From NCBI GenBank assembly GCA_910584835.1, contig CAJUEG010000105.1:1-7638 (forward strand): a stretch of DNA of 7,638 nt, written 5' to 3'. Shown in pieces: positions 1 to 5,543 of the stretch. Every line of letters starts with the position of its first letter. Position 1 is the stretch's first letter. The notes beneath the pieces were generated by a model that worked only from the letters and a program-made list of their open reading frames with translations, did no database searches and was not told where the DNA came from. Origin of the DNA: an uncultured Oscillospiraceae bacterium (GTDB taxonomy: Bacteria > Bacillota > Clostridia > Oscillospirales > Oscillospiraceae). Position numbers and translations under genes: made by a program.

Positions 1-239
1 CCGATGAGCAGCTCACCGAGGTGTACCGCTGCATCGCGGAAACCTTGGACAGCGGTTACCCCATCACCAGGGAACGGGAGAAAACGCTGACAACCACCAT
101 GGAGCAGATTTCCGCCAGCGTGGACAATTTGGACGAGCGCGTCAGCCTGTCCAACCAGCGGGAACTGGAGACGATGAAGCAGCACGGGCCGGAGATTCCG
201 GAGGACATTCACAACCAGGGAGGTATGTGCTTTGAATAA
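1..239 (+). CDS. 3' end of an unknown charged protein (partial, 5' end outside window)
   Basis: The frame is open from the first complete codon (position 3) to a TAA at 237-239, so the visible 78 residues are probably the C-terminus of a longer protein. A GTG at 21 could start a 72-aa protein, but no Shine-Dalgarno site stands before it. The segment is hydrophilic and rich in Glu, Thr and Ser. Residues encoded by about 75-180 (REREKTLTTTMEQISASVDN and what follows) look helical and could form a short coiled coil. The last residues, GGMCFE, are forced by the Shine-Dalgarno site of the next gene, which lies inside this reading frame. The next gene starts at 232, overlapping by 8 nt. I do not recognise the family and assign no function. 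Confidence 0.65.
   Translation, partial: DEQLTEVYRCIAETLDSGYPITREREKTLTTTMEQISASVDNLDERVSLSNQRELETMKQHGPEIPEDIHNQGGMCFE
218..234 (+). promoter_or_regulatory. Ribosome binding site and TTG start inside the upstream gene
   Basis: GGGAGG at 218-223 lies 8 nt before a TTG codon at 232-234. No ATG or GTG in the same frame fits this site. The site is read as Gly-Gly in the upstream gene, whose stop follows at 237-239, so the two genes should be translationally coupled. The junction at 1932-1952 has the same geometry. Confidence 0.65.
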
Positions 240-780
240 CACAGAAAAAACGGCAGCGACCCCGCAGGGGGCCGGAAAGCCCTATACGGTAGAGGAGCTT
301 CTCACCCTGATGGGGCCTGAATTTCAGAGACAGAAGGACGTCATGCGCCAGTGCATCGCCGGTCTCACAGAATACGCCGCCCAACTGGCGGTGCAGGGCC
401 AGGAGGAACAGCTTCCCCGGCTCCGCAGGGTCTGCGTTGAGATGGCGGAGTTTTGGGGGCTGGCTGAGGAGGATACGCCGGAAGGCGTTCGGAACATGGC
501 GGAGCAGTACGGCAGCGCCTTCGACCGCGCGGTGTCAACCGCCCGAGGCGCTGGCTGTGCGCCGGGCCTGGGTGAGCAAGCCGTACAAAACGCCCTTGCA
601 GGTTTGGAGCTCTACGCCCGGGAGCTGCGGGCCAACGATGAGGGGCTGGAGGATTGGGCTGTGGAGTGCGAGATCCTCGCGGACGATCTGGAGGAATTTG
701 CGGCACGGTCCGGGCCGGAGGAACTGGAAGCGGCGGAGCAGCAGGCGGACAGCGGGCCGGGAATGGGGATGTCGCCGTGA
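232..780 (+). CDS. Unknown acidic helical protein, TTG start
   Basis: This 182-aa protein begins at TTG 232, chosen because GGGAGG lies 8 nt upstream and the 8-nt overlap fits the coupled layout of the operon. It has no signal peptide or membrane segment, so it is probably cytoplasmic. Composition is strongly acidic and Ala/Glu/Leu-rich. Two similar helical stretches, around residues 35-75 (IAGLTEYAAQLAVQGQEEQL) and 122-160 (LAGLELYARELRANDEGLED), look like an internal repeat: both begin with a LxLYAxxL-like phrase and are followed by an acidic helix. The tail is a low-complexity Glu/Ala/Gly stretch ending GMGMSP, partly dictated by the next gene's ribosome site. It overlaps the following small cysteine protein by GTGA. 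I do not recognise a named family. The acidity is compatible with a DNA mimic or a partner of a basic protein, but that is only a guess. Confidence 0.8.
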   Translation: MNNTEKTAATPQGAGKPYTVEELLTLMGPEFQRQKDVMRQCIAGLTEYAAQLAVQGQEEQLPRLRRVCVEMAEFWGLAEEDTPEGVRNMAEQYGSAFDRAVSTARGAGCAPGLGEQAVQNALAGLELYARELRANDEGLEDWAVECEILADDLEEFAARSGPEELEAAEQQADSGPGMGMSP

Positions 781-1001
781 GAGTTCGATACAAACATAAC
801 CGGGAGCCGCAGTTCTATGAGTCTATGTGCCTGACCACCACGCCCCACGAGCCGCCCCCCGCCGTCACCGGGCCGCAGAGCCATTGTGCGGGCTGTCCCT
901 ACCCCGGCCATGGCTTCGTGTGCGGCAACGGCGAAACGTGCCTGCGCACCGAGATGGCCCGGATCATGGAGCGGGACAAGTCTGTTGCTTCTGCCGGGTA
1001 G
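777..1001 (+). CDS. Small four-cysteine (possible zinc-ribbon) protein, GTG start
   Basis: The frame is open further upstream, but only as a shadow of the preceding gene. The start is placed at GTG 777 because it forms a GTGA overlap with the preceding stop, and GGGG at 765-768 lies 8 nt before it. The product is 74 aa. Its main feature is C-x2-C-x8-C-x5-C at about residues 38-57 (HCAGCPYPGHGFVCGNGETC), a spacing that suggests a small metal-binding knuckle. One further Cys sits near residue 18. The N-terminus is basic (RVRYKHNR) and the C-terminus is a short helix ending ASAG. No membrane segment is visible. A treble-clef or Fe-S-type role is possible but unproven. Small Cys-cluster proteins of this kind are common in conjugative-element gene strings, and I cannot name the family. 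Confidence 0.75.
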   Translation: MRVRYKHNREPQFYESMCLTTTPHEPPPAVTGPQSHCAGCPYPGHGFVCGNGETCLRTEMARIMERDKSVASAG

Positions 1002-1044
1002 CTTTTGGAGGGAATCTGTGGTAATGTCGCTGTTAATACTGGTG

Positions 1045-1062
1045 AAGGGAGGTGAGCCTGTG
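1045..1062 (+). promoter_or_regulatory. Very strong Shine-Dalgarno site before the small leader ORF
   Basis: AAGGGAGGTGA at 1045-1055 contains GGAGGTGA, a near-perfect complement of the 16S rRNA 3' end. The GTG at 1060 lies 7 nt after the GGAGG core. This is the strongest ribosome site in the window. It sets the start of the 46-aa ORF at 1060 rather than the in-frame GTG 1018 or ATG 1024, although a second site (GGAGGG, 1007-1012) could serve those. Confidence 0.6.
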
Positions 1063-1200
1063 GGTAAGCGAGGTCAGAAATTTCAAGTGAATACGTTCCG
1101 GCGCAAACAGTGTTCGGCCCCGTTCCATCCAAGGGACGGGGCTTTTTTCATGCCCAGCCGGAGGAAGTTCCGGCGCAAAAATCATAACAGGAAGGGATGA
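1060..1200 (+). CDS. 46-aa basic small ORF, possible leader peptide
   Basis: The ORF runs from GTG 1060, set by the strong ribosome site, to TGA 1198-1200, overlapping the next gene's ATG as ATGA. The product is very basic (MGKRGQKFQ... to ...NHNRKG) and contains the phrase FRRK twice, encoded by a 13-bp direct repeat. A Rho-independent terminator (1117-1148) lies completely inside it and is read as about residues 20-30 (...APFHPRDGAFF...). The composition does not resemble a known family. Two readings are possible. It may be a translated leader in which ribosome passage through the hairpin controls read-through into the DUF4314 and ArdA-like genes. Or it may be a decayed or chance ORF over an intergenic terminator. 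The ribosome site and the ATGA overlap favour real translation. Alternative in-frame starts at 1018 or 1024 would give 60 or 58 aa. Confidence 0.45.
   Translation: MGKRGQKFQVNTFRRKQCSAPFHPRDGAFFMPSRRKFRRKNHNRKG
1095..1179 (+). repeat. 13-bp direct repeat pair flanking the terminator
   Basis: GTTCCGGCGCAAA occurs at 1095-1107 and again at 1167-1179, with the copies offset by 72 bp, a multiple of three. Both are read in the same frame of the small ORF, giving FRRK twice. The second copy also forms the right arm of a 6-bp stem, GCCGGA (1157-1162) with TCCGGC (1169-1174). The same GCCGGA could pair instead with the first copy. Origin by local duplication is possible but not shown. Confidence 0.7.
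1117..1148 (+). terminator. Rho-independent terminator inside the small ORF
   Basis: A 10-bp stem pairs 1117-1126 (GCCCCGTTCC) with 1133-1142 (GGGACGGGGC), with one G-U pair and a 6-nt loop (ATCCAA). It is followed directly by six T residues at 1143-1148. This is a textbook intrinsic terminator on the + strand. It should end transcripts coming from the upstream genes unless ribosomes translating the 1060 ORF cover it. The 48 bases between it and the next start hold no convincing promoter, so read-through is probably needed for downstream expression. Confidence 0.8.
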
Positions 1201-1952
1201 AAACCACGAGCATCCAAAAAGAATGGCTGGACTTTCTGCGGGAGCAGTACCCCGTGGGCAGCCGGATCAAGCTCCGGGAGATGGGCTCGGACGACCCGTG
1301 CCCCATCAAGCCGGGATCTATGGGCACGCTCCAGTACATCGACGATATGGGGACCGTTTTCGTGGCCTGGGACAACGGGCGCGGCCTGGGCCTGGTGATG
1401 GGCCAGGACTCCTTCACCGTCCTGCCGCCGCCCCCTCAGACGCTGAAGCTCTATATGCCGCTCACCGCCGACCTGTTCGAGCCGGACGAATACGGGAGCA
1501 TGGGCGAGGAGAGCGAACTGCTGGAGGGGCGTGAGCTGCTGAAGTACGAGGATCAAATCACAGCGGCGCTGGTCCGCAACCGGATGCCCGAGGAGGCGGA
1601 GCGTGGTATCATGCACTGGTATCATGAAAATGACGCTGTGGCCGACAAGGTGCGCTCAGTGGTGTTCGGCCTGGAACGGAGGGCGGGCCAGCTCTGGGGT
1701 GTGGCGGAGTGTCAGGTGCAGGGCGAGCTGACACCCGGGGAACTGGACACGCTGAAGGAATACGTCACCGGGCAGGCGTCGGACGGCTGGGGCGAGGGCT
1801 TCGAGCAGCGAGAGCTTGACGCCGGTGACGGCGCGGAGCTGTACGTCCACCTCTGGAATTCGGACGATTGGAGCCTCCAGACGGAACAGGAGCGGTTCGG
1901 GCCGGAGCAGACCGCCGCCCAGCCCCAGATAGGGGGGATGGATTTTGCGTAA
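1197..1952 (+). CDS. DUF4314-domain protein with a C-terminal conserved module
   Basis: This is a 251-aa cytoplasmic protein. The start is ATG 1197, with AGGAAGGG just upstream and an ATGA overlap with the small ORF. Residues about 18-77 match the DUF4314 pattern as I know it: YPVGSRIKL, then PGSMGTL, then a VAWDNGRGLGL phrase and a GQDSF end. This reads as a compact beta-barrel, SH3-like fold. Residues about 120-232 form a second module containing LTPGELDTLKEYV and then GQASDGWGEGFEQRE and LYVHLWNSDDW. I recall this wording from other mobile-element proteins, but I have no family name for it. The C-terminal GGMDFA encodes the ribosome site of the next gene, which starts 8 nt before this gene's stop. 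The molecular function is unknown. The setting beside ArdA-like genes suggests an accessory function of a conjugative element. Confidence 0.85.
   Translation: MKTTSIQKEWLDFLREQYPVGSRIKLREMGSDDPCPIKPGSMGTLQYIDDMGTVFVAWDNGRGLGLVMGQDSFTVLPPPPQTLKLYMPLTADLFEPDEYGSMGEESELLEGRELLKYEDQITAALVRNRMPEEAERGIMHWYHENDAVADKVRSVVFGLERRAGQLWGVAECQVQGELTPGELDTLKEYVTGQASDGWGEGFEQRELDAGDGAELYVHLWNSDDWSLQTEQERFGPEQTAAQPQIGGMDFA
1932..1947 (+). promoter_or_regulatory. Ribosome binding site and TTG start inside the DUF4314 gene
   Basis: GGGGGG at 1932-1937 lies 7 nt before TTG 1945-1947. As at 218-239, the site is read as Gly-Gly followed by Met, the TTG arises from a Phe codon plus the next base, and TAA follows, giving an 8-nt overlap. 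The two junctions match at about 14 of 21 positions. Confidence 0.6.
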
Positions 1953-3051
1953 GGTATTTGAGGTGGAGCTGAATTCGCCCGACTGCGACGCCTATGCCAC
2001 CCTGACCCTCCCCGCCACCCCCTACTCCATGCTGGACGCGCTGGAACAACTGGGATTGGCGGAGGGACAGCTTCCCGGGTGGCGCATCACCCGGGCCTAT
2101 GGCGACAGAAACCCGTTCTCTCTCTCCCGTATGGAGGGCGCCCTGCCCGAGCTGAATGTCCTGGCCCTGCGCCTGACCCAGCTCAACGAAACGGAACTGG
2201 CCATTGTGGATGGGCTGGCAATCATGGCGCGTGAGTGGGGCGGGCCGTCCATCCCCATAACCCAGGCCATCGACATGACCTACAGCACAGACTGCTGCCA
2301 CATCATCGAGGAAACCGCCGACGATCAGACGCTGGGCCGGTTCTGCGCGGAAAACGGCTTTGTCCCCGAGGCGGAAAGCCTTTCAGATGAAGCATTTGCC
2401 CTGCTGGACTTTGAGCGGATTGGCAGACAGTTCAGGCAGAACGAGCGCGGTATCTTCACAAGCGGCGGGTATGTCCAGCGGTGGGAGGAGCTGAAGCAGG
2501 TCAGCAAGAACCTGGATTTCACCCTGAAAAAGCCGGGCTACACCATCCTGGCGGAGCTGCCGGACGGCAGTCGGGTGGACCTGCCCACGCCGCTGGGCGA
2601 AACCGTGCTGGAGGAACCTGCCCAGTGTGTGGACTGCGCCGCCCCCGCCCTCAACGGCCTCACCGCCATGCGCTCCACCCTGGATCTGCTGGCCTTCCGT
2701 CTGGCGGAGCTGGAGGTGGACGGCGAACTGACCAAATACAAGGCGGTGCTGGTCGCCACCGGCTGCGAGGACATCGCCCGGGCGCTGACGCTGGCGGACG
2801 GGCTGGATCAATACGCCTTCGACCCGGAGCCGCGCGAGCCGGACGAGGTGGCCAGCGGGCATTTGAAGGAACTGCTGCCGGAGGAGGAATTGGCGGCCCT
2901 GCTTCCCAACGTGGTCCTGTACCGCTATGGGCAGGCCCTGATGGAGCAGAGCGGCGGCAAACTTACGGGGTACGGCTATGTCCAGCCCGCCGCCGGCCCC
3001 GTCCAGGGGATGGAACCGCAGAAAAATGGATTGGAGATGACGTTGGGTTGA
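1945..3051 (+). CDS. ArdA-like antirestriction protein, two-module
   Basis: This 368-aa protein begins at TTG 1945, chosen for the GGGGGG site and overlap. It resembles the large ArdA-like proteins annotated as antirestriction in Clostridia elements. It contains two similar modules. Module 1 has a beta unit (residues about 4-65, FEVELNSP...ATLTLPATP), a helical unit starting LNVLALRL near 69, then LGRFCAENGF, and a closing phrase with IGRQF near 158 and GGYV near 174. Module 2 repeats this order: FTLKKPGYTILAELPDGS near 192, LLAFRLAEL near 248, a TLADGLDQY phrase near 282, and a final YGQAL...GYGYV at about 327-346. ArdA proteins are acidic DNA mimics that block type I restriction enzymes in the cytoplasm. 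This protein is acidic, consistent with that. It is much longer than classical ArdA (about 165 aa), so the activity is inferred. It overlaps the next gene by TTGA. Confidence 0.75.
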   Translation: MRKVFEVELNSPDCDAYATLTLPATPYSMLDALEQLGLAEGQLPGWRITRAYGDRNPFSLSRMEGALPELNVLALRLTQLNETELAIVDGLAIMAREWGGPSIPITQAIDMTYSTDCCHIIEETADDQTLGRFCAENGFVPEAESLSDEAFALLDFERIGRQFRQNERGIFTSGGYVQRWEELKQVSKNLDFTLKKPGYTILAELPDGSRVDLPTPLGETVLEEPAQCVDCAAPALNGLTAMRSTLDLLAFRLAELEVDGELTKYKAVLVATGCEDIARALTLADGLDQYAFDPEPREPDEVASGHLKELLPEEELAALLPNVVLYRYGQALMEQSGGKLTGYGYVQPAAGPVQGMEPQKNGLEMTLG

Positions 3052-4091
3052 ACGATTTTGACTACCTGGCCCAACTCCCCGGCGAGGAGCGGGAGCAGAA
3101 TTGGATCAGGACGCGGCTGAAAACGCTGAGTGTGCGGGAGGGCATCATCCTGGCCGCCGCTGCCCAGGCCGACCCGCCTGAGAACGCCGTCCAGGCCATC
3201 AACCAGCTCCAGGCCCTGGACGAATACAGGGTGTGCCTGGACGCGGGCAGCTATGAGGCGCTGGGCAGGCGGCACCTGATCAACGACACCGCCATGCCGA
3301 TGGATGCCCTGGCCTTCGCCGACCTGGAGGCGGCGGGGCGGCAGTATGAGGACAGGCACCCCGGCCTGTTCATCGGCAGCTACTATGTCCAGTACCCGGG
3401 AACGCCCCCCGAGCCGGTCTACCGGCGCGGCATGGCCCTCCCCGCCGACGACGGGTGGAGCGTCAAGATGAAGCTGGTCTCCCCCGCTGTGCCCGAGGGG
3501 GTGTGGCTGCGCCTGCCTGGGCCGTTCGAGGACGGCAGTGAGGATGTGGTGAAGGAAGAACTGGAGGTAGGGATGGCCCTGCGGGAGCTGCGTGTGCGTT
3601 TTGGGGCCGAATGCACTTTGATGGATGCCCAATGCGTTTTACCCGAAGCCGGGGATTTGGTGGCCCAATACAGCAGCGATATTGAGGGCCTGTTTTACGA
3701 TGCGCACAACCTGGGCTGTGTGCTAAACGAGAGAGGCCAGGGCTCCCCGCACTTCATGGAGCGGTATGCCGCCGCGCTGGCGCTGGAGGGCTGCCAAAAC
3801 CTAAAGCTGGCGCTGGACATTTCCCAAAACCTCAACTGCTACGACTGGATGCAGTGCGCCGATCTGGAGGAGTCCGGCAGGTGCAGGCTGCTGGACGCCG
3901 GCATGACGGAGGAGCAGATCCGGGCCAGCGGCATCGACCTGGCTGGCTACAAAGCCCACCTTCCGGAGAAGGAAGGGTACACGCCCACCCCGGACGGCTG
4001 GGGTTATATCCGCCGCAACGCCAACGAGTTCTACTACCAGTTCAGCACCCCCGCCCAGCCCCAGGAGGAGCCTGGGATGACAATGCAATAA
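3048..4091 (+). CDS. ArdA-like protein, second copy, TTG start
   Basis: The frame is open upstream to 2481, but that part only shadows the preceding gene. The start is placed at TTG 3048 (TTGA overlap), with GGAG at 3033-3036, giving 347 aa. The architecture parallels the preceding protein but lacks the first beta unit. It has a helical unit (about 20-90), then AAGRQY near 95 and SYYVQYP near 111; then a beta unit (WSVKMKLVSPAVPEGVWLRL, about 137), a second helical unit with LALDISQNLNCY near 255, and a closing AGYKAHL near 299 with GWGYIRR near 317. The tail ends PGMTMQ, an ending I associate with ArdA-like proteins of Clostridia elements. Together the two genes carry four related modules, suggesting duplication or a split of one longer protein. 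An antirestriction role is inferred from the family. Divergence between the two is high, so they may bind different targets. Confidence 0.7.
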   Translation: MNDFDYLAQLPGEEREQNWIRTRLKTLSVREGIILAAAAQADPPENAVQAINQLQALDEYRVCLDAGSYEALGRRHLINDTAMPMDALAFADLEAAGRQYEDRHPGLFIGSYYVQYPGTPPEPVYRRGMALPADDGWSVKMKLVSPAVPEGVWLRLPGPFEDGSEDVVKEELEVGMALRELRVRFGAECTLMDAQCVLPEAGDLVAQYSSDIEGLFYDAHNLGCVLNERGQGSPHFMERYAAALALEGCQNLKLALDISQNLNCYDWMQCADLEESGRCRLLDAGMTEEQIRASGIDLAGYKAHLPEKEGYTPTPDGWGYIRRNANEFYYQFSTPAQPQEEPGMTMQ

Positions 4092-4101
4092 TACATTTAC
4101 A

Positions 4102-4234
4102 GGGGCCGTTTTCCCGATAGGGGGATGACGACCCCTTTCGTCGCCGCAAGCTGCGCATCCTCTCCCCACAAAAGCTGAAAAACGCTTTTGTGGGGCGCCC
4201 CGCTTTTGCACCCCTTTTCCGGGAAAACGCCCCC
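4102..4234. repeat. 133-bp palindromic repeat element with terminal inverted repeats
   Basis: This element fills the only long gap (4092-4251). Outer arms 4102-4116 (GGGGCCGTTTTCCCG) and 4220-4234 (CGGGAAAACGCCCCC) pair at 14 of 15 positions. Inside lie smaller stems: GACGA/TCGTC (4127-4131 with 4138-4142) and the perfect 12-bp hairpin at 4164-4195. The blocks CGCCGCAAGC (4142-4151) and TCCTCTCCCCACAAA (from 4158) recur at 5820-5829 and about 5857-5871 inside the gene at 5540. No target-site duplication and no transposase are visible, so it would be a non-autonomous, MITE-like or REP-like element. It separates the ArdA-like block from the methyltransferase block and could affect transcript processing. 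Confidence 0.65.
4164..4195. other. Perfect 12-bp hairpin, core of the repeat element
   Basis: CCCCACAAAAGC (4164-4175) pairs completely with GCTTTTGTGGGG (4184-4195) across an 8-nt loop, TGAAAAAC. The sequence that follows is GC-rich (CGCCCCGC) with no T run, so it is not a standard terminator on the + strand. A related hairpin with the same loop pattern TGAArrAC lies at 5863-5894. Confidence 0.85.
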
Positions 4235-4251
4235 CGAAAAAGGAGGACGTC

Positions 4252-4575
4252 ATGAAAGAAGAACAGCTCCTGGCCTATCTGAAGGCCAATTGCTTCGGGC
4301 GGAAAAAGAGCCAGACCCGGGGCCAGCTCCAGCGGAAGCTGGGACTCAGCAAAGACCAGCTCACCAACATGGTTCATCGGATGCGCTGCAAGGGCCTGCC
4401 CATCGCGGGCGGGCCACTGGGATACTTCTACGCCCAGAACGCCGGGGAACTCCACGCCACCATCCGCTGGCTGGAGAAGATGGTGCGTACCCTGCTGAAG
4501 TCCATCGACGGACTGGTGAAGGCTATGGAGTCCTTCGGGCCCGTGGATGATGGCGGTGGGGGTGATGGTTCCTGA
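4252..4575 (+). CDS. Small winged-helix DNA-binding protein
   Basis: This 107-aa protein starts at ATG 4252, with a strong AGGAGG at 4241-4246 five nt upstream. Residues about 3-62 read as a winged helix-turn-helix: helix 1 (LLAYLKANCF), a QLQRKLGLSKDQLTNMVHRM turn and recognition helix, then a wing with KGLPIAGGPLGYFYA. This pattern is common in small phage and mobile-element regulators. A long amphipathic helix follows (LHATIRWLEKMVRTLLKSID), possibly for dimerisation. The tail is Gly/Asp-rich (DDGGGGDGS), partly because it encodes the ribosome site of the methyltransferase. It is the first gene after the palindromic element and has its own good ribosome site, so it may open a second transcript. 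It is probably a DNA-binding regulator of this block; its target is unknown. The stop overlaps the next gene as CTGA. Confidence 0.8.
   Translation: MKEEQLLAYLKANCFGRKKSQTRGQLQRKLGLSKDQLTNMVHRMRCKGLPIAGGPLGYFYAQNAGELHATIRWLEKMVRTLLKSIDGLVKAMESFGPVDDGGGGDGS
4558..4574 (+). promoter_or_regulatory. Ribosome binding site and proposed CTG start of the methyltransferase
   Basis: GGGGGTGAT at 4558-4566 precedes CTG 4572-4574. An in-frame TGA at 4563-4565 bars any earlier start. The codons between it and GTG 4593 include no ATG, GTG or TTG. CTG 4572 overlaps the upstream stop as CTGA, the same geometry as the ATGA, GTGA and TTGA junctions elsewhere in the window. Confidence 0.5.
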
Positions 4576-5543
4576 GAAGCTTCATCCCCTGGGTGGGCGG
4601 CAAGGGCAGGCTGCTGTGGCTGATCAATAAACTGGCCCCCGCCCGGTACGCCCGGTTTGTGGACGTATTCGGCGGCAGCGGCACCGTCACCCTGGGCCGT
4701 CCCCTGCGCCGGGGCTGCATTGAGATCTACAACGATTTCAACAGCAACCTCACCAACCTGTTCTGCTGCGTGAAGGAGCGCACTATGGCCCTGCTCCGGG
4801 AGCTGGGCTTTCTGCCGCTGAATTCCCGGGACGATTTCGATGTCCTGTACAAATTTTTCTCCCGCCAGGAGTTCACCGACGACTATCTGGAGGAGGAACT
4901 GGAGCTGACGCAGGTTTTTCTTGATCCACCCCACAGGGAAGCTGTCCGCCGCCTGATGCTGGAGCGCGCCCCCCGGGGCGATTTGCGCCGGGCGGCGGAC
5001 TACTTCAAGCTGGTGCGGTACAGCTTCAGCGGCGGGGCCAGCGCCTTTGCGGGCCGCCCCTGCGACATCCGCCGCTTCTTCCACCTCGTCTGGGAGTGTT
5101 CCCGCAGGCTGAAGAACGTGGTGATCGAAAACAAGGACTTTGAGAAGCTCATTGAGCAGTACGACCGGGAAAACACCTTTTTCTACTGCGATCCGCCCTA
5201 CTATGACGCCGAGTGCTACGAGGTGGCCTTCCCCAAGGACGATCACATCCGGCTCCACGACGCGCTGGCCCGATGCAAAGGGCTGGTGATGGTGTCCTAC
5301 AACTATTGCCCCAACATCTGCGAGCTGTACCAGGATTTTTACATCTTCCATACCACGCGGCCCAACAGTATGTCCCAGACCGTGGGCAGCGAGTACGAGG
5401 AGGTGGTGATGACCAACTACGACCCCCGCGTCCTGGGGGCGGACCGGGGCTGGCAGATCAGCCTGTTCCAGCGCCCGGAGGACGGCGGAGGGACATACCG
5501 GCTCATCCACGAACCCATCAAAAATAAGGAGGAATTCCCATGA
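4572..5543 (+). CDS. D12-class DNA adenine-N6 methyltransferase (Dam-like, orphan)
   Basis: This enzyme transfers a methyl group from S-adenosylmethionine to N6 of adenine in DNA. Starting at CTG 4572 it has 323 aa, a usual length for the D12 family. The motifs appear in family order: PWVGGK near residues 7-12, motif I FVDVFGGSG near 29, a YNDFN phrase near 53 that follows motif I in this family, SFSGGASAF near 152, catalytic motif IV DPPYY at 207-211, and SYNY near 242. The conserved N-terminal phrase FIPWVGGK would be lost if translation began at GTG 4593, which is why the CTG start is preferred. No restriction endonuclease gene is adjacent, so it is an orphan methyltransferase in this window. 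It probably protects the element from host restriction or alters its gene expression. The recognition site cannot be read from the sequence. Its stop overlaps the next gene as ATGA. Confidence 0.9.
   Translation: MRSFIPWVGGKGRLLWLINKLAPARYARFVDVFGGSGTVTLGRPLRRGCIEIYNDFNSNLTNLFCCVKERTMALLRELGFLPLNSRDDFDVLYKFFSRQEFTDDYLEEELELTQVFLDPPHREAVRRLMLERAPRGDLRRAADYFKLVRYSFSGGASAFAGRPCDIRRFFHLVWECSRRLKNVVIENKDFEKLIEQYDRENTFFYCDPPYYDAECYEVAFPKDDHIRLHDALARCKGLVMVSYNYCPNICELYQDFYIFHTTRPNSMSQTVGSEYEEVVMTNYDPRVLGADRGWQISLFQRPEDGGGTYRLIHEPIKNKEEFP

Noticed and set aside
1149..1196. Promoter for the DUF4314 gene after the terminator
   Set aside because: CATAAC at 1183-1188 is only loosely like a -10 box, with no -35 at proper spacing.
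2481..3047. Upstream extension of the second ArdA-like gene's frame
   Set aside because: The translation is low-complexity Gly/Arg/Ala/Pro and overlaps the first ArdA-like gene completely. TTG 3048 has a ribosome site and a 4-nt overlap.
4164..4195. Hairpin read as a Rho-independent terminator
   Set aside because: No T run follows on the + strand, and the stem belongs to a repeat also found inside a gene.
4593..4595. GTG 4593 as the methyltransferase start
   Set aside because: It would remove the conserved FIPW part of the N-terminal motif and has no ribosome site at normal distance.
4428..5510. 360-codon open frame on the - strand opposite the methyltransferase
   Set aside because: The + strand frame carries clear methyltransferase motifs in order. 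The - frame has no recognisable motif and is a side effect of GC-rich codon use.
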